64,000 bases of DNA from Dastarcus helophoroides. Its lineage: Eukaryota > Arthropoda > Insecta > Coleoptera > Bothrideridae. The stretch is taken from the NCBI GenBank assembly GCA_028583605.1, contig CM053332.1, positions 15,387,267 to 15,451,266 on the forward strand. The letters run 5' to 3'. Positions 43,901-56,310 of the stretch are shown piece by piece (the stretch's first letter is position 1; the number at the start of each line of letters is the position of its first letter). A program made the position numbers and the translations under genes. The notes below the pieces were generated by a model. It saw only the letters and a list, made by a program, of their open reading frames with translations, had not been told where the DNA came from and ran no database searches.

Positions 43901-44407
43901 AAAAAGTTGAACGGCTTAGTAATTATTTTATTTTGCCTGCCAAAGTCATTGTAAAACGAGAACCTCACTTTGTCCAAAATTAAGATAAATGTCAAAGTTT
44001 TGAGAAGAAAGTTAGAATTTTCAGTAAATTGGATTTAAAAAATACAGCTGCACTGCCAAAGATAGATTTCCTCGACATTTTTCTTTTTTTATTAACATTT
44101 AAAGAACATTTTTCGAAATGTTTACTTTTTATGAAAATATTCGTCAAATATTGGGGAAAATGAAAATTTTGTTAAACAAATGGCAAATTTTTCCAGAAAT
44201 TCTGATTTTAAAAAGTCGAAATTTTCACAAAAAGTTGAATTTTGAGAAATGGTGAAATTTCGATAAAAAAACAAAAAATTTTGAGATAAACATTCAAAAT
44301 TTTAAGAAAGTCAGATTTTTATCAAAGAAATCAAATTTTTTTGATAAATTTGATATTTCAAAAGATAAATATTGTGAAAAAAGGTCAATTTTAAAAAAAA
44401 AGTCAAT

Positions 44408-44590
44408 ATTTCAAGAAAAAAGAGTATCTCTCTGAAGATGATAGCTTGGCTAACGAAACGCGTTAGAGAAGTTTTTTAATCTTTCTTCAGAGAGTATCTG
44501 TCTGAAGATGATAGCTTGGCTAACGAAACGCGTTGTGTTTTTTAATCTTTCTTGGTTTCAGGGGACAAGATTTGTATTTCAATTTTTAAA
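44408..44590 (+). mobile_element. Retroposon right arms, hammerhead-like core
   Basis: Two partial right arms in tandem (44424 and 44492: ctgaagatgatagcttggct). The first keeps tctct, ctgaaga, gatagc, gctaac, gaaacgcgtt and agaga, the pieces of a hammerhead-like fold with a five-pair stem I. The second lacks the agagcaacc part. It ends in ttcaggggacaagatttgta, without the constant end. Confidence 0.7.
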
Positions 44591-45010
44591 AATAAAGTGC
44601 TGAAGTGCTAACCTCTTAACTTATACCTTAGATTCCAAATAATCTAGGTCAGAAGTGGGCAATTTTTTTTGTCGATGGGCCAAATAAAATTTTGGTATTA
44701 TGATGCAGCCCGAATCAAAAATCTCTGGTAACACCAAAAATATGCACTCTGCAAGTTGTTCTAGAAATTTCGATTTTTATATCAAAATTCAGCTTTATTA
44801 ACATTTCAATTTTTTTCCAAAAGTTGTCCTTTTTTTTAGAAAGTGCAACCTTTTTTTCTGACTTTTTTAAACTTTTTCTAAATTCTGACTTTTTCTTGAA
44901 ATTTTGATTGTTGGTTAAAATTCTTCTAAAAACTCGTCTATTTTTCGAAGTTTTGATTTTTGTAGAAATCCTTCCATTCCCGAAAATCAATTTTATTAAA
45001 TACTAATTTT

Positions 45011-45136
45011 GATGGAACGGACTGGTCCTTGGTTATCTTCAAAAATTGAAACACAGACCTTGTCCCCTGAAACCAAGAAAAATTAAAAAACACAACAAAG
45101 GTTGCTCTAACGCGTTTCGACAGCCAAGCTGTCATC
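45011..45136 (-). mobile_element. Single-arm retroposon insertion, absent from unit B
   Basis: Begins gatggaacggactggtcctt and ends in gacagccaagctgtcatc. Flanks aaatactaatttt (44998-45010) and aaatcctaatttg (45137-45149) match at 11 of 13. Unit B has only one such site (52872-52884) with no insert, giving a clean filled/empty pair. It covers one arm from the constant end through the hammerhead-like core. Confidence 0.9.
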
Positions 45137-45703
45137 AAATCCTAATTTGTGAAAATTTTGTTTTGTTTGTCAAATTTTGTCATTGTTCCAAATTTTCTTT
45201 CAAAATTGTTTCTAACGAGAATTATATTTCTGCAAACGACTTCTTCCTCGCCATTTGTCTTTTTATGGAAGAATCGCCCTTTTTTTGAATTCTTTTAGTT
45301 GAGTACGATTTTATCTTTAATTTTGGAGCTTTTTCAATTTAACTTTCTCTGAAAAATTTAGTTTTTTTTAAAGTCTTTTCTGGAAATTGGTATTTTTTTT
45401 TAATCCAATTTTTTAAACTAATTTTGTTTTCGAATTTGAATTTTATTCTTGAAATGCGACCTTTCTTCAAAATTTCTACTTCATTCCCAAAATTTGATTT
45501 TTTTCTTGCAAATTGATACTCTAGTGAAAAATTCGACCAAAATGTTGACCCATAAAATTAGATTCTGTCCTTTCTCCTAATTTTTCTCAAAGTTTGGCTT
45601 TTTCCTGAAATGGAGATTTTCATGTCAACATTTGACATTTTTTGTTCCTTGAAATTTTGATACTTTTCCCAAAATTTCCTTTTTTCTTGGAATTTCGATT
45701 AGA

Positions 45704-46160
45704 TCATATATGGGTCGTTTCGTGTTTCTTTTCGTCTTTCTTGCAGAGTTCTGTTGCATGTATTTCAGTTTGAAAGACAGTTGGGTTTTTTCCTAAGGCT
45801 TTAGAGAATCTGTAGTTAGAGCGATAAATTCCTACTCCAGTCCCATGTGCTGTCTTTGATCCATCTGTAAACCAGATTCGATAATTTGTGTTTTTCTTCA
45901 GGTTCTCTTCAGGAGTGTCAGTGTGGCTATTTAAGTCCACTTCAAAGGAATGATTAAATTCAAAATGGGTTGCATATAATCAATCGATCTTGCCAAAATC
46001 ACAGGGCTACATTCCTTGAGGATTCCCGTGTGACTGGTTAAGTCTCCTTTTTTAATTCCAGTAATCTTAAGGCTCCTTTGATCGCCCCCCTCTTCACTAA
46101 AAAGGGAAGAGGAGTTAGACCTACCATTACCTCCATTGCTGCTATTGGGTAGGTGTTCAT
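45704..46160 (-). pseudogene. RNase H / connection relic in unit A
   Basis: A 78-codon minus-strand frame (45704-45940) reads MDLNSHTDTPEEN, YRIWFTDGSKTAHGTGVGIY, KALGKNPTVFQTEIHATE: the first two catalytic acidic residues of RNase H (D of TDGSK, E of QTE). Upstream (46160 to 45941) shows ILARSIDYMQP and a shifted HLPNSSNGGNG stretch. Same family as 25900-26830. Copies in unit B: 53450-53920 and a piece at 54671-54765. Confidence 0.8.
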
Positions 46161-47254
46161 TGCGCCAATTCTAATCTATGTTGTATTTTTCATTTTTCTT
46201 GGTCTCAGGAAAGAATATTTGTGTTTCAATTTTTATGAAAGTTTGATTTTTTCCAAAATTAAGGACTTTTACATTATCGCCATCTATTTTTATTTCTTCA
46301 TTCTACTCGCAGTGCTTCAAAGGTATAATAGGGTTGCTCTTTACGAATTGATTAAACTTGGAAAAAATCAACGTTTTCTGTTTGTAGAAAATTTAATTTC
46401 GATTCGAAATTCGTCTTTTTTTTTTAAAATTTCGTCTGTTTCTTCTGGAAATTAACTTGGAACCAAATTTTATTAGAAAAGTTAAACGTTTCTTTTGAAA
46501 TTTTGACTTTTCTCTTAAAATCTAACCTTTTTTATTTTGACATTTCCAACCCTTAATTTCTGAAATTGTTTAATATTTATAACTATTAAACTTTAAAGCG
46601 AAACTTGGTTCGGTGTTAGCAAATATTTATCAAAACATTGTGGAATTTTTAATATCTGTTCCCTTTTAATCGTTAATAAAGTTTAATAGTTATAACTTTT
46701 TTATTTTGCAAATTTTGGCTTTTTCCTTGAAATTCGTTTTTTTATCAAAATTCGATTTTCATTCCCAATGGCATATTTTTTTTTAAGTTTCACTGGTTTC
46801 GCAAAATTAGATTCTTTTTCTCAAAGTTTGACTTTTTGCTGAGAAAATTCGTCTTTTTTCAAGACTCTGCCTTTTCCAGAAATTTAGAGATTTTTTTTCT
46901 AAATCAAAATTGGTCTTTTTTTCGAGTTCTCGAAATTTCAGTTCTCAAAATGCATCGGTTTTTCCAAAATTTTGGCTCCTTCCTAAAATTCGCCTTTCTT
47001 TTCTTAAAATGTGACTTTCTTAGAAAAATTAATATTTTTGAACTTTTACTTGAAATCTACACTTTTTTTTAGAATTTCCATTCCTTTCTTAAGATTACTA
47101 AGAGCTTGGTTTTTTCTGGGAATCTCTGTCGAATTTTATGTTAAAATTCGGCATTTTGTGCGTCTCGAAATTTTGATTATTTCGTCGAACTTCATTTTTT
47201 TTTTCGAAATTTCACTATTTCTCCTCACAACTAAGTCAAAATGTTATGAAAAAA

Positions 47255-47510
47255 TTAAAACACAATTCTTGTCCCTTGAAACCAAGAAAGATTTAAAAAC
47301 ACAACAAAGGTTGCTCTAACGCGTTTCGATATTTTCAGAAAGATACTAATCTTCAGAGAGATACTCTGTTTGAAGATAATAGCTTGGCTATCAAAACGCG
47401 TTAGAGCAACCTCTGTTGTGTTTTTTAATCTTTGTTGGTTTCAGGGGACAAGATTTGTGTTACAATTTTTGAAGATAACCAAGGTCCAGTCCTTTCCACC
47501 AAAATTAGAG
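47255..47510 (+). mobile_element. Palindromic retroposon copy
   Basis: Left arm cttgtcccttgaaaccaaga, ggttgctctaacgcgtttcg; right arm gataatagcttggctatcaa, acgcgttagagcaacctctg, ggtttcaggggacaag, ccaaggtccag and cctttccaccaaaa at the constant end (about 47508). Present also in unit B at 55828, where the right half is joined to another copy. Confidence 0.75.
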
Positions 47511-47610
47511 GTTTGGAAAGGACGTTTTAAAACTTTGAGTTTAAATTCAAAATCTTATAAAAATGTGCAAATATTCGAAATTCAGAATAACCAAAATGCA
47601 TCGGAACTTT

Positions 47611-47915
47611 CAGAAAGATACTCGATACTCTCTCTGAAGGTAATAGCTATACAAACGCGTTAGAGCAGTCTTTGTTGTGTTTTCTAATCTTTCTTGGTTT
47701 CAGAGAGATACTCTCTCTGAAGATGCTAGCTAGCAGCAGCCTTTGTTGCGTTTTTTAATCTTTCTTGGTTCAGAGAGATATTCTCTCTGAAGATGCTAAC
47801 TATCGAAACGCGTTAGAGCAACCTTTGTTGTGTTTTTTTTCTTGATTTCAGGGGACAAGATTTGTATTTCAATTTCTAGAAGTAACCGAGGACCAGTCCG
47901 TTCCATCAAAATTTT
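47611..47915 (+). repeat. Three tandem right-arm copies of the retroposon
   Basis: gatactctctctgaag-type starts at about 47621, 47708 and 47776, each followed by a tagct or taact piece, a gcaacc-like or gcagcc-like piece, tttgttg(t/c)g and tttctt, then ttcag. The last one runs to the constant end (gtccgttccatcaaaat, about 47910). Expansion by unequal exchange or slippage between arms is likely. Confidence 0.7.
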
Positions 47916-48975
47916 ATAAAGTAGATTAAAAATTTATCCCAAAATTTTGATTGTTTTTTCAATATTTAACGTTTTATATTTATGCAAATTTTCATTTTTT
48001 TCTCGAAAATTGTCTTCTATTTAAATTTCAACATTTTTTTATCAATATTTTTTGTTTTTAAAGTTTGTTTTCTTTGGAAATCGAGTTTTGTTCTGAATTT
48101 TATTTATTTATTTTTTAATTGAACTTTTCTCAAAATTCCAAATTATATTCAAAATTTATCTCTTTTAAGAGCTTCCCAAAATTCGACTTTTTTCTGAGCA
48201 GTGATTGATTGTACTTTTTTAGAATTTCTATTTTCTTTCTTTTTATTTTTCTCAGATTGGTTTTTTCTGGAAATCTTGCCTTTTATCTCAAAATTTAACA
48301 CTGTTTCTTTAAATTTCGATATTTTTTGATTTTTTTCAAAATTCAGAAATTTTATTAAAAAGGGTAAACATTTCTGGCAAAGGTTTTTGAAGAATTTCAA
48401 CTATTTTCTTTAACTTTAGAAAGTATATCAGAATTTAAATTAAAAAAAGTGCAAATTGACGTTTTTTGATCTAATTTTCCAAAATTCCTTTGTTTTTTAA
48501 AAATTGAGCCAATAATTTAATCAAAGCAGCATTAATTACGGATAACTATTTTTTTTTTGAAATTTCGAATTAAGTAGAAGATATTTTTTGGAAGTTTCGA
48601 TTTTTTTAAAATTTTGGTAAATTTAAACAAAATATAGGAAAAAATCGATTTTTTAAAGTCTCACTATTTTAAAAAAATTAAAATTTTACTCGAAATTTCA
48701 AGTGTTATTTCGATTTTAGTCAGAAACTTTCAAAAAAAAAAAAGATTAAAGTTGAAATTCTGTAATTAACGTCGTATTGTATTTACATCAAATATTGAAG
48801 GTGACATTTGACAGATCAAACAAAACAATGAATAACCGCATTTTGGCTATGTACTCTTCTAATAAAAAATCACTCCACACTGATGTTCACCGGTCAATTG
48901 TTTTCCAAAGATTTTCTTTAAATTTCTCTACGATGATAAATTTTAAGCAAAAACTCAACATTCAAACTTGTAAAA

Positions 48976-49265
48976 ATTAAAATACAAATTTTGTTCCCTG
49001 AAACCAAGAAAGGATTAAAAACAAAGCAAAGGCTACTCTTAAGCGTTTCGATAGCCAAGCTATCATCTTCAGAGAGGTACTGGAGTCATCTCTTGTCCCT
49101 GAAACTAAGAAAGTTTAAAAAACACAACAAAGACTTCTCTAACGCGTTTCGTTAGCCAAGCTATCATCTTCAGTATCTCTCTGAAACGCGTTAGAGTGAC
49201 CTTTGTTGTGTTTTTTAATTTTTCTTGGTTTCAAGGGACAAGATTTGTCTTCATCTTCAGAGAGA
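48976..49265. mobile_element. Retroposon cluster at the A/B junction
   Basis: ttttgttccctgaaaccaag and gcgtttcgatagccaagcta (48990-49070), then a switch at about 49085-49090 to the sequence that opens unit A at 41881 (ctcttgtccctgaaactaag). The junction of the two large copies therefore lies inside this element. Confidence 0.8.
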
Positions 49266-51730
49266 TATTCTCTTGAGGAAACATTAAAAATCTCTAAAAA
49301 AAATTCACATTCCAGAAAGTAGAAATTTTCAGAAAAAGTCCAGCGCTAGGAAAAATGACATAATTTTCAAAAAAAAGAAAGGGAATTTTGGGAAATTAAT
49401 CCAAAATTCAAATAAGACCTAAAAATGGAGAAAAAATTCGAAATTTTTTAGTAAAAACCACATTTAAACAAAATTAGTCGAATTTTGCGAATTAAGTCGA
49501 AATATAAAAATGCCAATTTCGAAAAAAAAGGCGACTTTCAAGAAAAAGGTGAAAGTTAGAGAAAAAAAAATAAAAATTTGACATAGAATGTTAAATTTTG
49601 AGAACACAATCAAAGTGAAACGAAAAGACGAATTTTAAAAAATCTAAACTTTGGCAAAAAGACGAATATCGAGGAAAAAGTTGACATTTTCAGAAACAGA
49701 AATAATCTGATTTTTGGGATAAAGTTGAAATTTCAAAAAAAAAATAATGGATTTTGACAAAAATTACGAAATTTCGAGCAAAAAAATCTTAATTTTAAAA
49801 TGCAAAAACCAATTTCGAAAAAAATTGGAAATTTCGAGAAAAAATTGAAATTTTGAAAGAAAGGCGAATTTCGAAAAAAAGTTTATCATTTAGAAAAGTC
49901 CTAAATATTTGATTTTAAGATAAATATGAAAATTTCTAAAAATAGTTAAACCTCGAGAAAACATTAAAAATCTCTAAAAAAATTTATATTCCAGAAAGTA
50001 GAAATTTTCAGAAAAAGTCCAGCTTTAAAAAAAAAATGACCTAATTTTTAAAAAATAGAAAAGGAATTTCCAGAAATTAATCCAAATTTGAAACAAGAAC
50101 TGAAAATTGGTAAAAAATTCGAATTTTTTTAGTAAAAACCACATTTAAACGCAAGAGTCGAATTTTGCTAATAAAATCGAAATATAAAAATGCGAATTTC
50201 GAAAAAAAGACGAATTTCGAGAAAAACGAAATTTCGACAAATAAAATATCAGAGAAAGTAAAATTTTCAGAAAATAGTCAAATGAAATGAAACAAAAAAG
50301 ACGAATTTTGAAAAAATCTAAATTTTGACAAAAAGACGATGAAATTTCAAGCTAAAAAACCCAAGTTTTCAAAAATTAAAACCAATTTCGAAAAAAATTA
50401 TTTCGAGAACAAAAATCGAAATTTGGGGAAAAAAATCGAAATTTCGAAAAAAGGCGAATTTCGAAGAAATATTTGTCAACATGAAAATTTCTAAAAATAG
50501 CCAAACATTGAGAAAACCAGAGACTAAATAGACTGAACGTTTCAATGTTGTCTCATGCGTACAGTTGAAGCTAAAATTCGGGGAAGTGGGGAGGTGCATT
50601 CCACTACTCTTTGATATGGTCGGATTAAGTAAAATTTATAAATACGAAACTTGCCGCGTAACGGTTCTAACGATTTAGATGAAACTTTAGAATTAGGGGC
50701 TTTTGGACCAATAGGATAATTTTTATAAGTGCTTTTTGGTAAAAGTTCAGGAGAACTATTTTCAAAGACATCTTGGTTTAATAGTAAAATAATTTTCTTT
50801 CAATACGCGACGCCTGTGTACAATATTGTTAAGCCGGTGCTGTAAACACGTCATGATTGCAGTAAAATGGCGACGCGCCCATGCCAATAATTGAATATTT
50901 ATATATTTTATTTTTACCTACCCAAAGAATGAAACTCTTGATTTTCCTTCACTAATGTGTTCACTAAGGTTTCAACAATGATCCACAATACACTTCCCCA
51001 TATTTACAGCCCATTTTCTTAAAAAAAAACCGATGTTATCTTTGCAAAGGTCTGTCAGATAATAAGAGGGCATTGCGAGCTAGATGGAGCTAGGCTTTCG
51101 CCAGGCTTCCAACTGGCTTCACTGCTTACCGTGTTAGGTTCAGTCTATTTAGTCTCTGGAGAAAACATTCAAAATTCAAAAGTCATATTCCAAAAAGTAG
51201 AAATGTTCAGTAAAAGTCCAGCGTTAAGAAAATGACATAATTTTCAAAAAATAGAAAGGGAATTTCGAGAAATTAATTTAAATTTGAAAAAAGAACTGAA
51301 AATTGAGAAAAAATCCGAAATTTTTTTTAGGAAAAACCACATTTAAACGAAATAGTCGAATTTTGCGAATAAAATCGAAATATAAAAATGCCAATTGCGA
51401 AAAAAAGACGAACTTCGAGAAGAACAATGAAATTTCGACAAAAAAATAAAAAATTTCACAGAGAAAGTAACATTTTGAGAAAATAGTTAAATGAAATGAA
51501 ATAGTTAAATGAAAAAGACGAATTTAAAAAAAAATTCTAATTTTGACAAAAAGACGAATTTCAAGAAAAAAGTTAAATTTTCTAGAAAGACATAAAGGAT
51601 TGGATTTTGAAACGTTCCAGAATAGACTAATTTAATGAAAACTTCCAAAAAGAAATCAAATTTCAAAAATAAAAACATTGTTTTTTAAACAAAAACGAAT
51701 TATAAAAAAAGCTAAATTACTAACAAAAGA
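49266..51730 (-). repeat. ~655-bp inverted-orientation array, unit B copy
   Basis: Counterpart of 42066-43900, with gtccagcgctaggaaaaatg at about 49339 and relatives further on, plus the inserted MITE. Confidence 0.8.
50518..51158. mobile_element. hAT-type MITE, 641 bp, with empty site in unit A
   Basis: Terminal inverted repeat CAGAGACTAAATAGACTGAA at 50518 and complement ending at 51158. Target duplication GAGAAAAC at 50510-50517 and 51159-51166 (8 bp). Unit A has a single GAGAAAAC at 43281-43288 with no insert. Interior is not coding and differs sharply from the array. CAGAG ends and 8-bp duplications point to hAT. Confidence 0.95.
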
Positions 51731-52287
51731 TTGAAATTTCGAGGAAATTCCAAATTTCTAAAAATGGAAGAATTTTGAGAAAAAGTTGAACGGCTTAGTG
51801 ATTATTTTATTTTGCCTGCCAAAGTCATTGTAAAACGAGAACCCCACTTTGTCCAAAATTAAGATAAATGTCAAAGTTTTGAGAAGAAAGTTAGAATTTT
51901 CAGTAAATTGGATCTAAAAAATACATCTGCACTGTCCAAAGATAGATTTCCTCGACATTTTTCTTTTTTTATTAACATTTAAAGAACATTTTTACTTTTT
52001 ATGAAAATATTCGTCAAATATTGGGGAAAATGAAAATTTTGTTAAACAAATGGCAACTTTTTCCAGAAATTTTGATTTTAAAAAGTCGAAATTTGCACAA
52101 AAAGTTGAATTTTGAGAAATGGTTAAATTTCTATAAAAAATCAAAAAATTTTGAGATAAACATTCAAAATTTTAAGAAAGTCAGATTTCAATCAAAGAAA
52201 TCAAATTTTTTTGATAAATTTGATATTTTAAAAGATAAATATTGTGAAAAAAGGTCAATTTTTTTAAAAAAAGTCAATATTTCAAGA

Positions 52288-52460
52288 AAAAAGAGTATCT
52301 CTCTGAAGATGATAGCTTGGCTAACGAAACGCGTTAGAGAAGTTTTTTAATCTTTCTTCAGAGAGTATCTGTCTGAAGATGATAGTTTGGCTAACGAAAC
52401 GCGTTGTGTTTTTTAATCTGTCTTGGTTTCAGGGGACAAGATTTGTATTTCAATTTTTAA
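52288..52460 (+). mobile_element. Retroposon right arms, unit B copy of 44408-44590
   Basis: Same two tandem partial arms, with one change (gatagtttggct) in the second. Ends ttcaggggacaagatttgta. Confidence 0.7.
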
Positions 52461-53439
52461 AAATAAAGTGCTGAAGTGCTAACCTCTTAGCTTATACCTT
52501 AGACTCCAAATAATCTAGGTCAGAAGTGGGCAATTTTTTTTTGTCGATGGGCCAAATAAAATTTTGGTATTATGATGCAGCCCGAATCAAAAATCTCTGG
52601 TAACACTAAAAATATGCACTCTGCAAGTTGTTCTAGAAATTTCGATTTTTATATAAAAATTCAGCCTTTTTTAATATTTCAATTTTTTCCAAAAGTTGTC
52701 TTTTTTTTAGGATGGGCAACCTTTTTTTCTCTGACTTTTTTTAAACTTTTTCTAAATTCTGACTTGTTCTTGAAATTTTGATTGTTGGTTAAAATTTTTC
52801 TAAAAATTCGTCTATTTTTCGAAGTTTTGATTTTTGTAGAAATCGTTCCATTCCTGAAAATCAATTTTACTAAATCCTAATTTGGGAAAATTTTGTTTTG
52901 TTTGTCAAATTTTGTCATTTTTCCAAACTTTCTTTCAAAATTGTTTCTAACGAGAGTTATATTTCTGCAAACGACTTCTTCCTAACAATTTGTCTTTTTA
53001 TGGAAGAATCGCCCTTTTTTTCAATTCTTTTAGTTGAGTACGGTTTTATCCTCAATATTGGAACTTTTTTTATTTTAACTTTCTCTGAAAAATTTAGTTT
53101 TTTTTTAATGTTTTGTCTGGAAATTAGAAGTTTCTTTTTAAAATCCATATTTTTAAACTGGTTTTGTTTTCGAATTTAAATGTTATTCTTGAAATTTGTC
53201 CTTTTTTTTTAATTTCTACTTTATTCCCAAAATTTGATTTTTTTCTCGCAAATTGATACTCTAGTGGAAAATTCGATCAAAATGTTGACCTAAAAAATTA
53301 GATTCTGTCCTTTCTCCTAATTTTTCCCAAAGTTTGGCTTTTTCCTGAAATGGAGATTTTCATGTCAACATTTGACATTTTTCGTTCCTTGAAATTTTGT
53401 TACTTTTCCCAAAATTTCCTTTTTTCTTGGAATTTCGAT

Positions 53440-53925
53440 TAGATCATATATGGGTCGTTTCGTGTTTCTTTTCGTCTTCCCTGCAGAGTTCTGTTGCATG
53501 TATTTCAGTTTGAAAGACAGTTGGGTTTTTTCCTAAGGCTTTAGAGAACCTTTAGTTAGGGCCATAAATTCCCACTCCAGTCCCATGTGGTATCTTCGAT
53601 CCATCTGTAAACCAGATGGATAATTTGTGTTATTCTTCAGGTTCTCTTCAGGAGCGTCAGTGTGGCTATTTAAGTCCACTTCAAAGGAATGATCAAATTC
53701 AAAATGGGTTGCATATAATCAATCGATCTTGCCAAAATCACAGGGCTACATTCCTTGAGGATTCCCATGTGACCGGTCAAGTCTCCTTTTTTAATTTTTT
53801 TTAATTGCAGAAATCTTGAGGCTGCTTTGATCGCCCCCCCTTCACTAAAAGGTGAAGAGGAGTTAGACCTAGCATTACCCTCATTGCTGCTGTTGGGCAG
53901 GTGTTCATTGCGCCAATTCTAATCT
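53440..53925 (-). pseudogene. RNase H relic in unit B
   Basis: Counterpart of 45704-46160 with extra frame damage (the TDGSK region is near 53600 but interrupted by indels). The plus-strand frame at 53616-53804 is a shadow. Confidence 0.7.
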
Positions 53926-55505
53926 TTGTTGTGTTTTTTCATTTTTCTCGGTTCCAGGGAAGAAGATTTGTATTTCAGTTTTTATAAAAGTTTGATTTTT
54001 TACAAAATTAAGGACTTTTACCTCATCGCCATCTATTTTTATTTCCTCATTCTTCTGGCAGGGCTTCAAAGGCACAGTAGGGTTGCTCTTTACGAATTGA
54101 TTTAACTTAGAAAAAATCAATGTTTTTTGTTTGTAGAAAATTTAATTTCGATTCGAAAGTCGTCTTTTTTTTTTCAAAATTTCGTCTGTTTCTTCTAGAA
54201 ATTAATTTAGATCCAAATTTTATTAGAAAGGTAAACGGTTTCTTTTGAAATTTTGACTTTTCTCTTAAAATCTAACCTTTTTTATTTTGACATTTCCAAC
54301 CCTTACTTCGTCGTGGAATCGTTTAATATTTAAAACCATTAAACTTTAAAGTGAAACCTGGTCCAGTGTTGGCAAATATTTATCGAAACATTGTGGAATT
54401 TTTAATATCTGTTGCCTTTTAATCGTTAATAAAGTTTAATGGATATAACTTTTTTATTTTGCAAATTTTGGCCTTTTCCTTAAAATTCGTTTTTTTTTGT
54501 CGAAATTCGATTTTCATTCCCAATGGTATATTTTTTTAAGTCCCACTGATTTCGCAAAATTAGATTCTTTTTCTCAAAGTTTGACGCTTGCTGAGAAAAT
54601 TCGTCTTTTTTTAAGACTCTGTCTTTTCCAGAAATTTAGAGATTTTTTCTAAATTAAAATTGGTCTTTTTCCCCCCTTCACTAAAAGATGAAGAGGAGTT
54701 AGACCTAGCATTACCTCCATTACTGCTATTGGGCAGGTATTCATTGCGCCAATTCTAATCTTTGTTGTGTTTTTTCATTTTTCTTGGTTCCAGGGAAGAA
54801 GATTTGTATTTCAGTTTTTATAAAAGTTTGATTTTTACCAAAATTAAGGACTTTTACCTTATCGCCATCTATTTTTATTTCCTTATTCTACTCGCAGTAC
54901 TTCAAAGGCATAATAGAGTTGCTCTTTACGAACTGATTATATTTAGAAAAAATCAACAATTTTCTGTTCCTAGAAAATTTAATTTCGATTAGAAAGTCGT
55001 CTTTTTTTCAAAATTTCGTCTATTTCTTATAGAAATTAACTTAGATCCAAATTTTATTAGAAAAGTTAAACGTTTCTTTTGAAATTTTGACTTTTCTCTT
55101 AAAATCTACCCTTTTTTATTTTGACATTTCTAACCCTTAATTTGTGAAATTGTTTAATATTTATAACTATTAAACTTTAAAGCGAAACTTGGTTCGGTGT
55201 AAGCAAATATTTATCAAAACATTGTGTAATTTTTAATATCTGTTCCTTTTTAATCGTTAATAAAGTTTAATAGTTATAACTTTTTTATTTTGCAAATTTT
55301 GGCTTTTTCTTTGAAATTCGTTTTTTTTCATCAAAATTCGATTTTCATTCCCAATGGCATATTTTTTTTTAAGTTTCACTGGTTTTGCAAAATTAGAATC
55401 TTTTTTAAAAGTATGACTTTTGGTGAGAAAATTAGTCTTTTTTTAAGACTCTGCCTTTTGCAGAAATTTAGAGATTTTTTTTTCTAAATCAAAATTGGTC
55501 TTTTT
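53834..55505. repeat. 836-bp tandem duplication inside unit B
   Basis: ttcactaaaa(g)(g/a)tgaagagg at 53841 and again at 54677; both are followed by the same ~830 bp, including gttgctctttacgaa and a gtaatagttaaac-like block. The junction is ggtctttttcccccc at about 54656-54676. Unit A has a single copy (about 46086-46920). Confidence 0.85.
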
Positions 55506-55827
55506 TTCGAGTTCTCAAAATGCATCGGTTTTTCCAAAATTTTGGCTCCTTCCTAAAATTCGCCTTTCTTTTCTTAAAATATGACTTTCGTAGAAAAATT
55601 AATATTTTTGAACTTTTACTTGAAATCTACACTTTTTTTTTAGAATTTCCATTCCTTTCTTAAGATTACTAAGAGCTTGGTTTGGTCTGGGAATCTCTAT
55701 CGAATTTTATGTCAAAATGCGGCATTTTGTGCGTCTCGAAATTTTGATTATTTCGTCGAACTTCATTTTTTTTTTCGAAATTTCACTATTTCTCCTCACA
55801 ACTAAGTCAAAATGTTATGAAAAAATT

Positions 55828-56310
55828 AAAACACAATTCTTGTCCCTTGAAACCAAGAAATATTTAAAAACACAACAAAGGTTGCTCTAACGCGTTTCGA
55901 TATTTTCAGAAAGATACTAATCTTCAGAGAGATACTCTGTTTCAAGATAATAGCTTGGCTATCAAAACACGTTAGAGCAACCTCTGTTGTGTTTTTTAAT
56001 CTTTTTTCGTTTCAGAGAGATACTCGATACTCTCTCTGAAGATGATAGCTATACAAACGCGTTAGAGCAGTCTTTGTTGTGTTTTCTAATCTTTCTTGGT
56101 TTCAGAGAGATACTCTTTCTGAAGATGCTAGCTAGCAGCAGCCTTTGTTGCGTTTTTTAATCTTTCTTGGTTTCAGAGAGATATTCTCTCTGAAGATGTT
56201 AGCTATCGAAACGCGTTAGAGCAACCTTTGTTGTGTTTTTTTAATCTTTCTTGATTTCAGGGGACATATTTCAATTTCTAGAAGTAACCGAGGACTAGTC
56301 CGTTCCATCA
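55828..56310 (+). mobile_element. Retroposon cluster, unit B counterpart of 47255-47915
   Basis: Left arm from 55836, right arms in tandem near 56033, 56109 and 56184 (ctctctgaagatg), constant end near 56305 (gtccgttccatcaaaat). The ~200 bp between the two clusters in unit A (47440-47610) is missing here, so the clusters have fused by deletion, probably between repeated arms. Confidence 0.75.

Larger units (their letters stand above)
41881..49089. repeat. Large direct duplication, unit A (7.2 kb)
   Basis: Order of blocks: retroposon arms, inverted-orientation ~655-bp array (42066-43900), AT-rich part, retroposon arms (44408-44590), array in direct orientation, RNase H relic (45710-46150), AT-rich part, retroposon cluster (47255-47915), AT-rich part to a retroposon at 48976. 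The same order follows from 49090. Sequence match is close over kilobases, with scattered substitutions and small indels. Unit A alone has a single-arm retroposon at 45011-45136. Confidence 0.9.
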
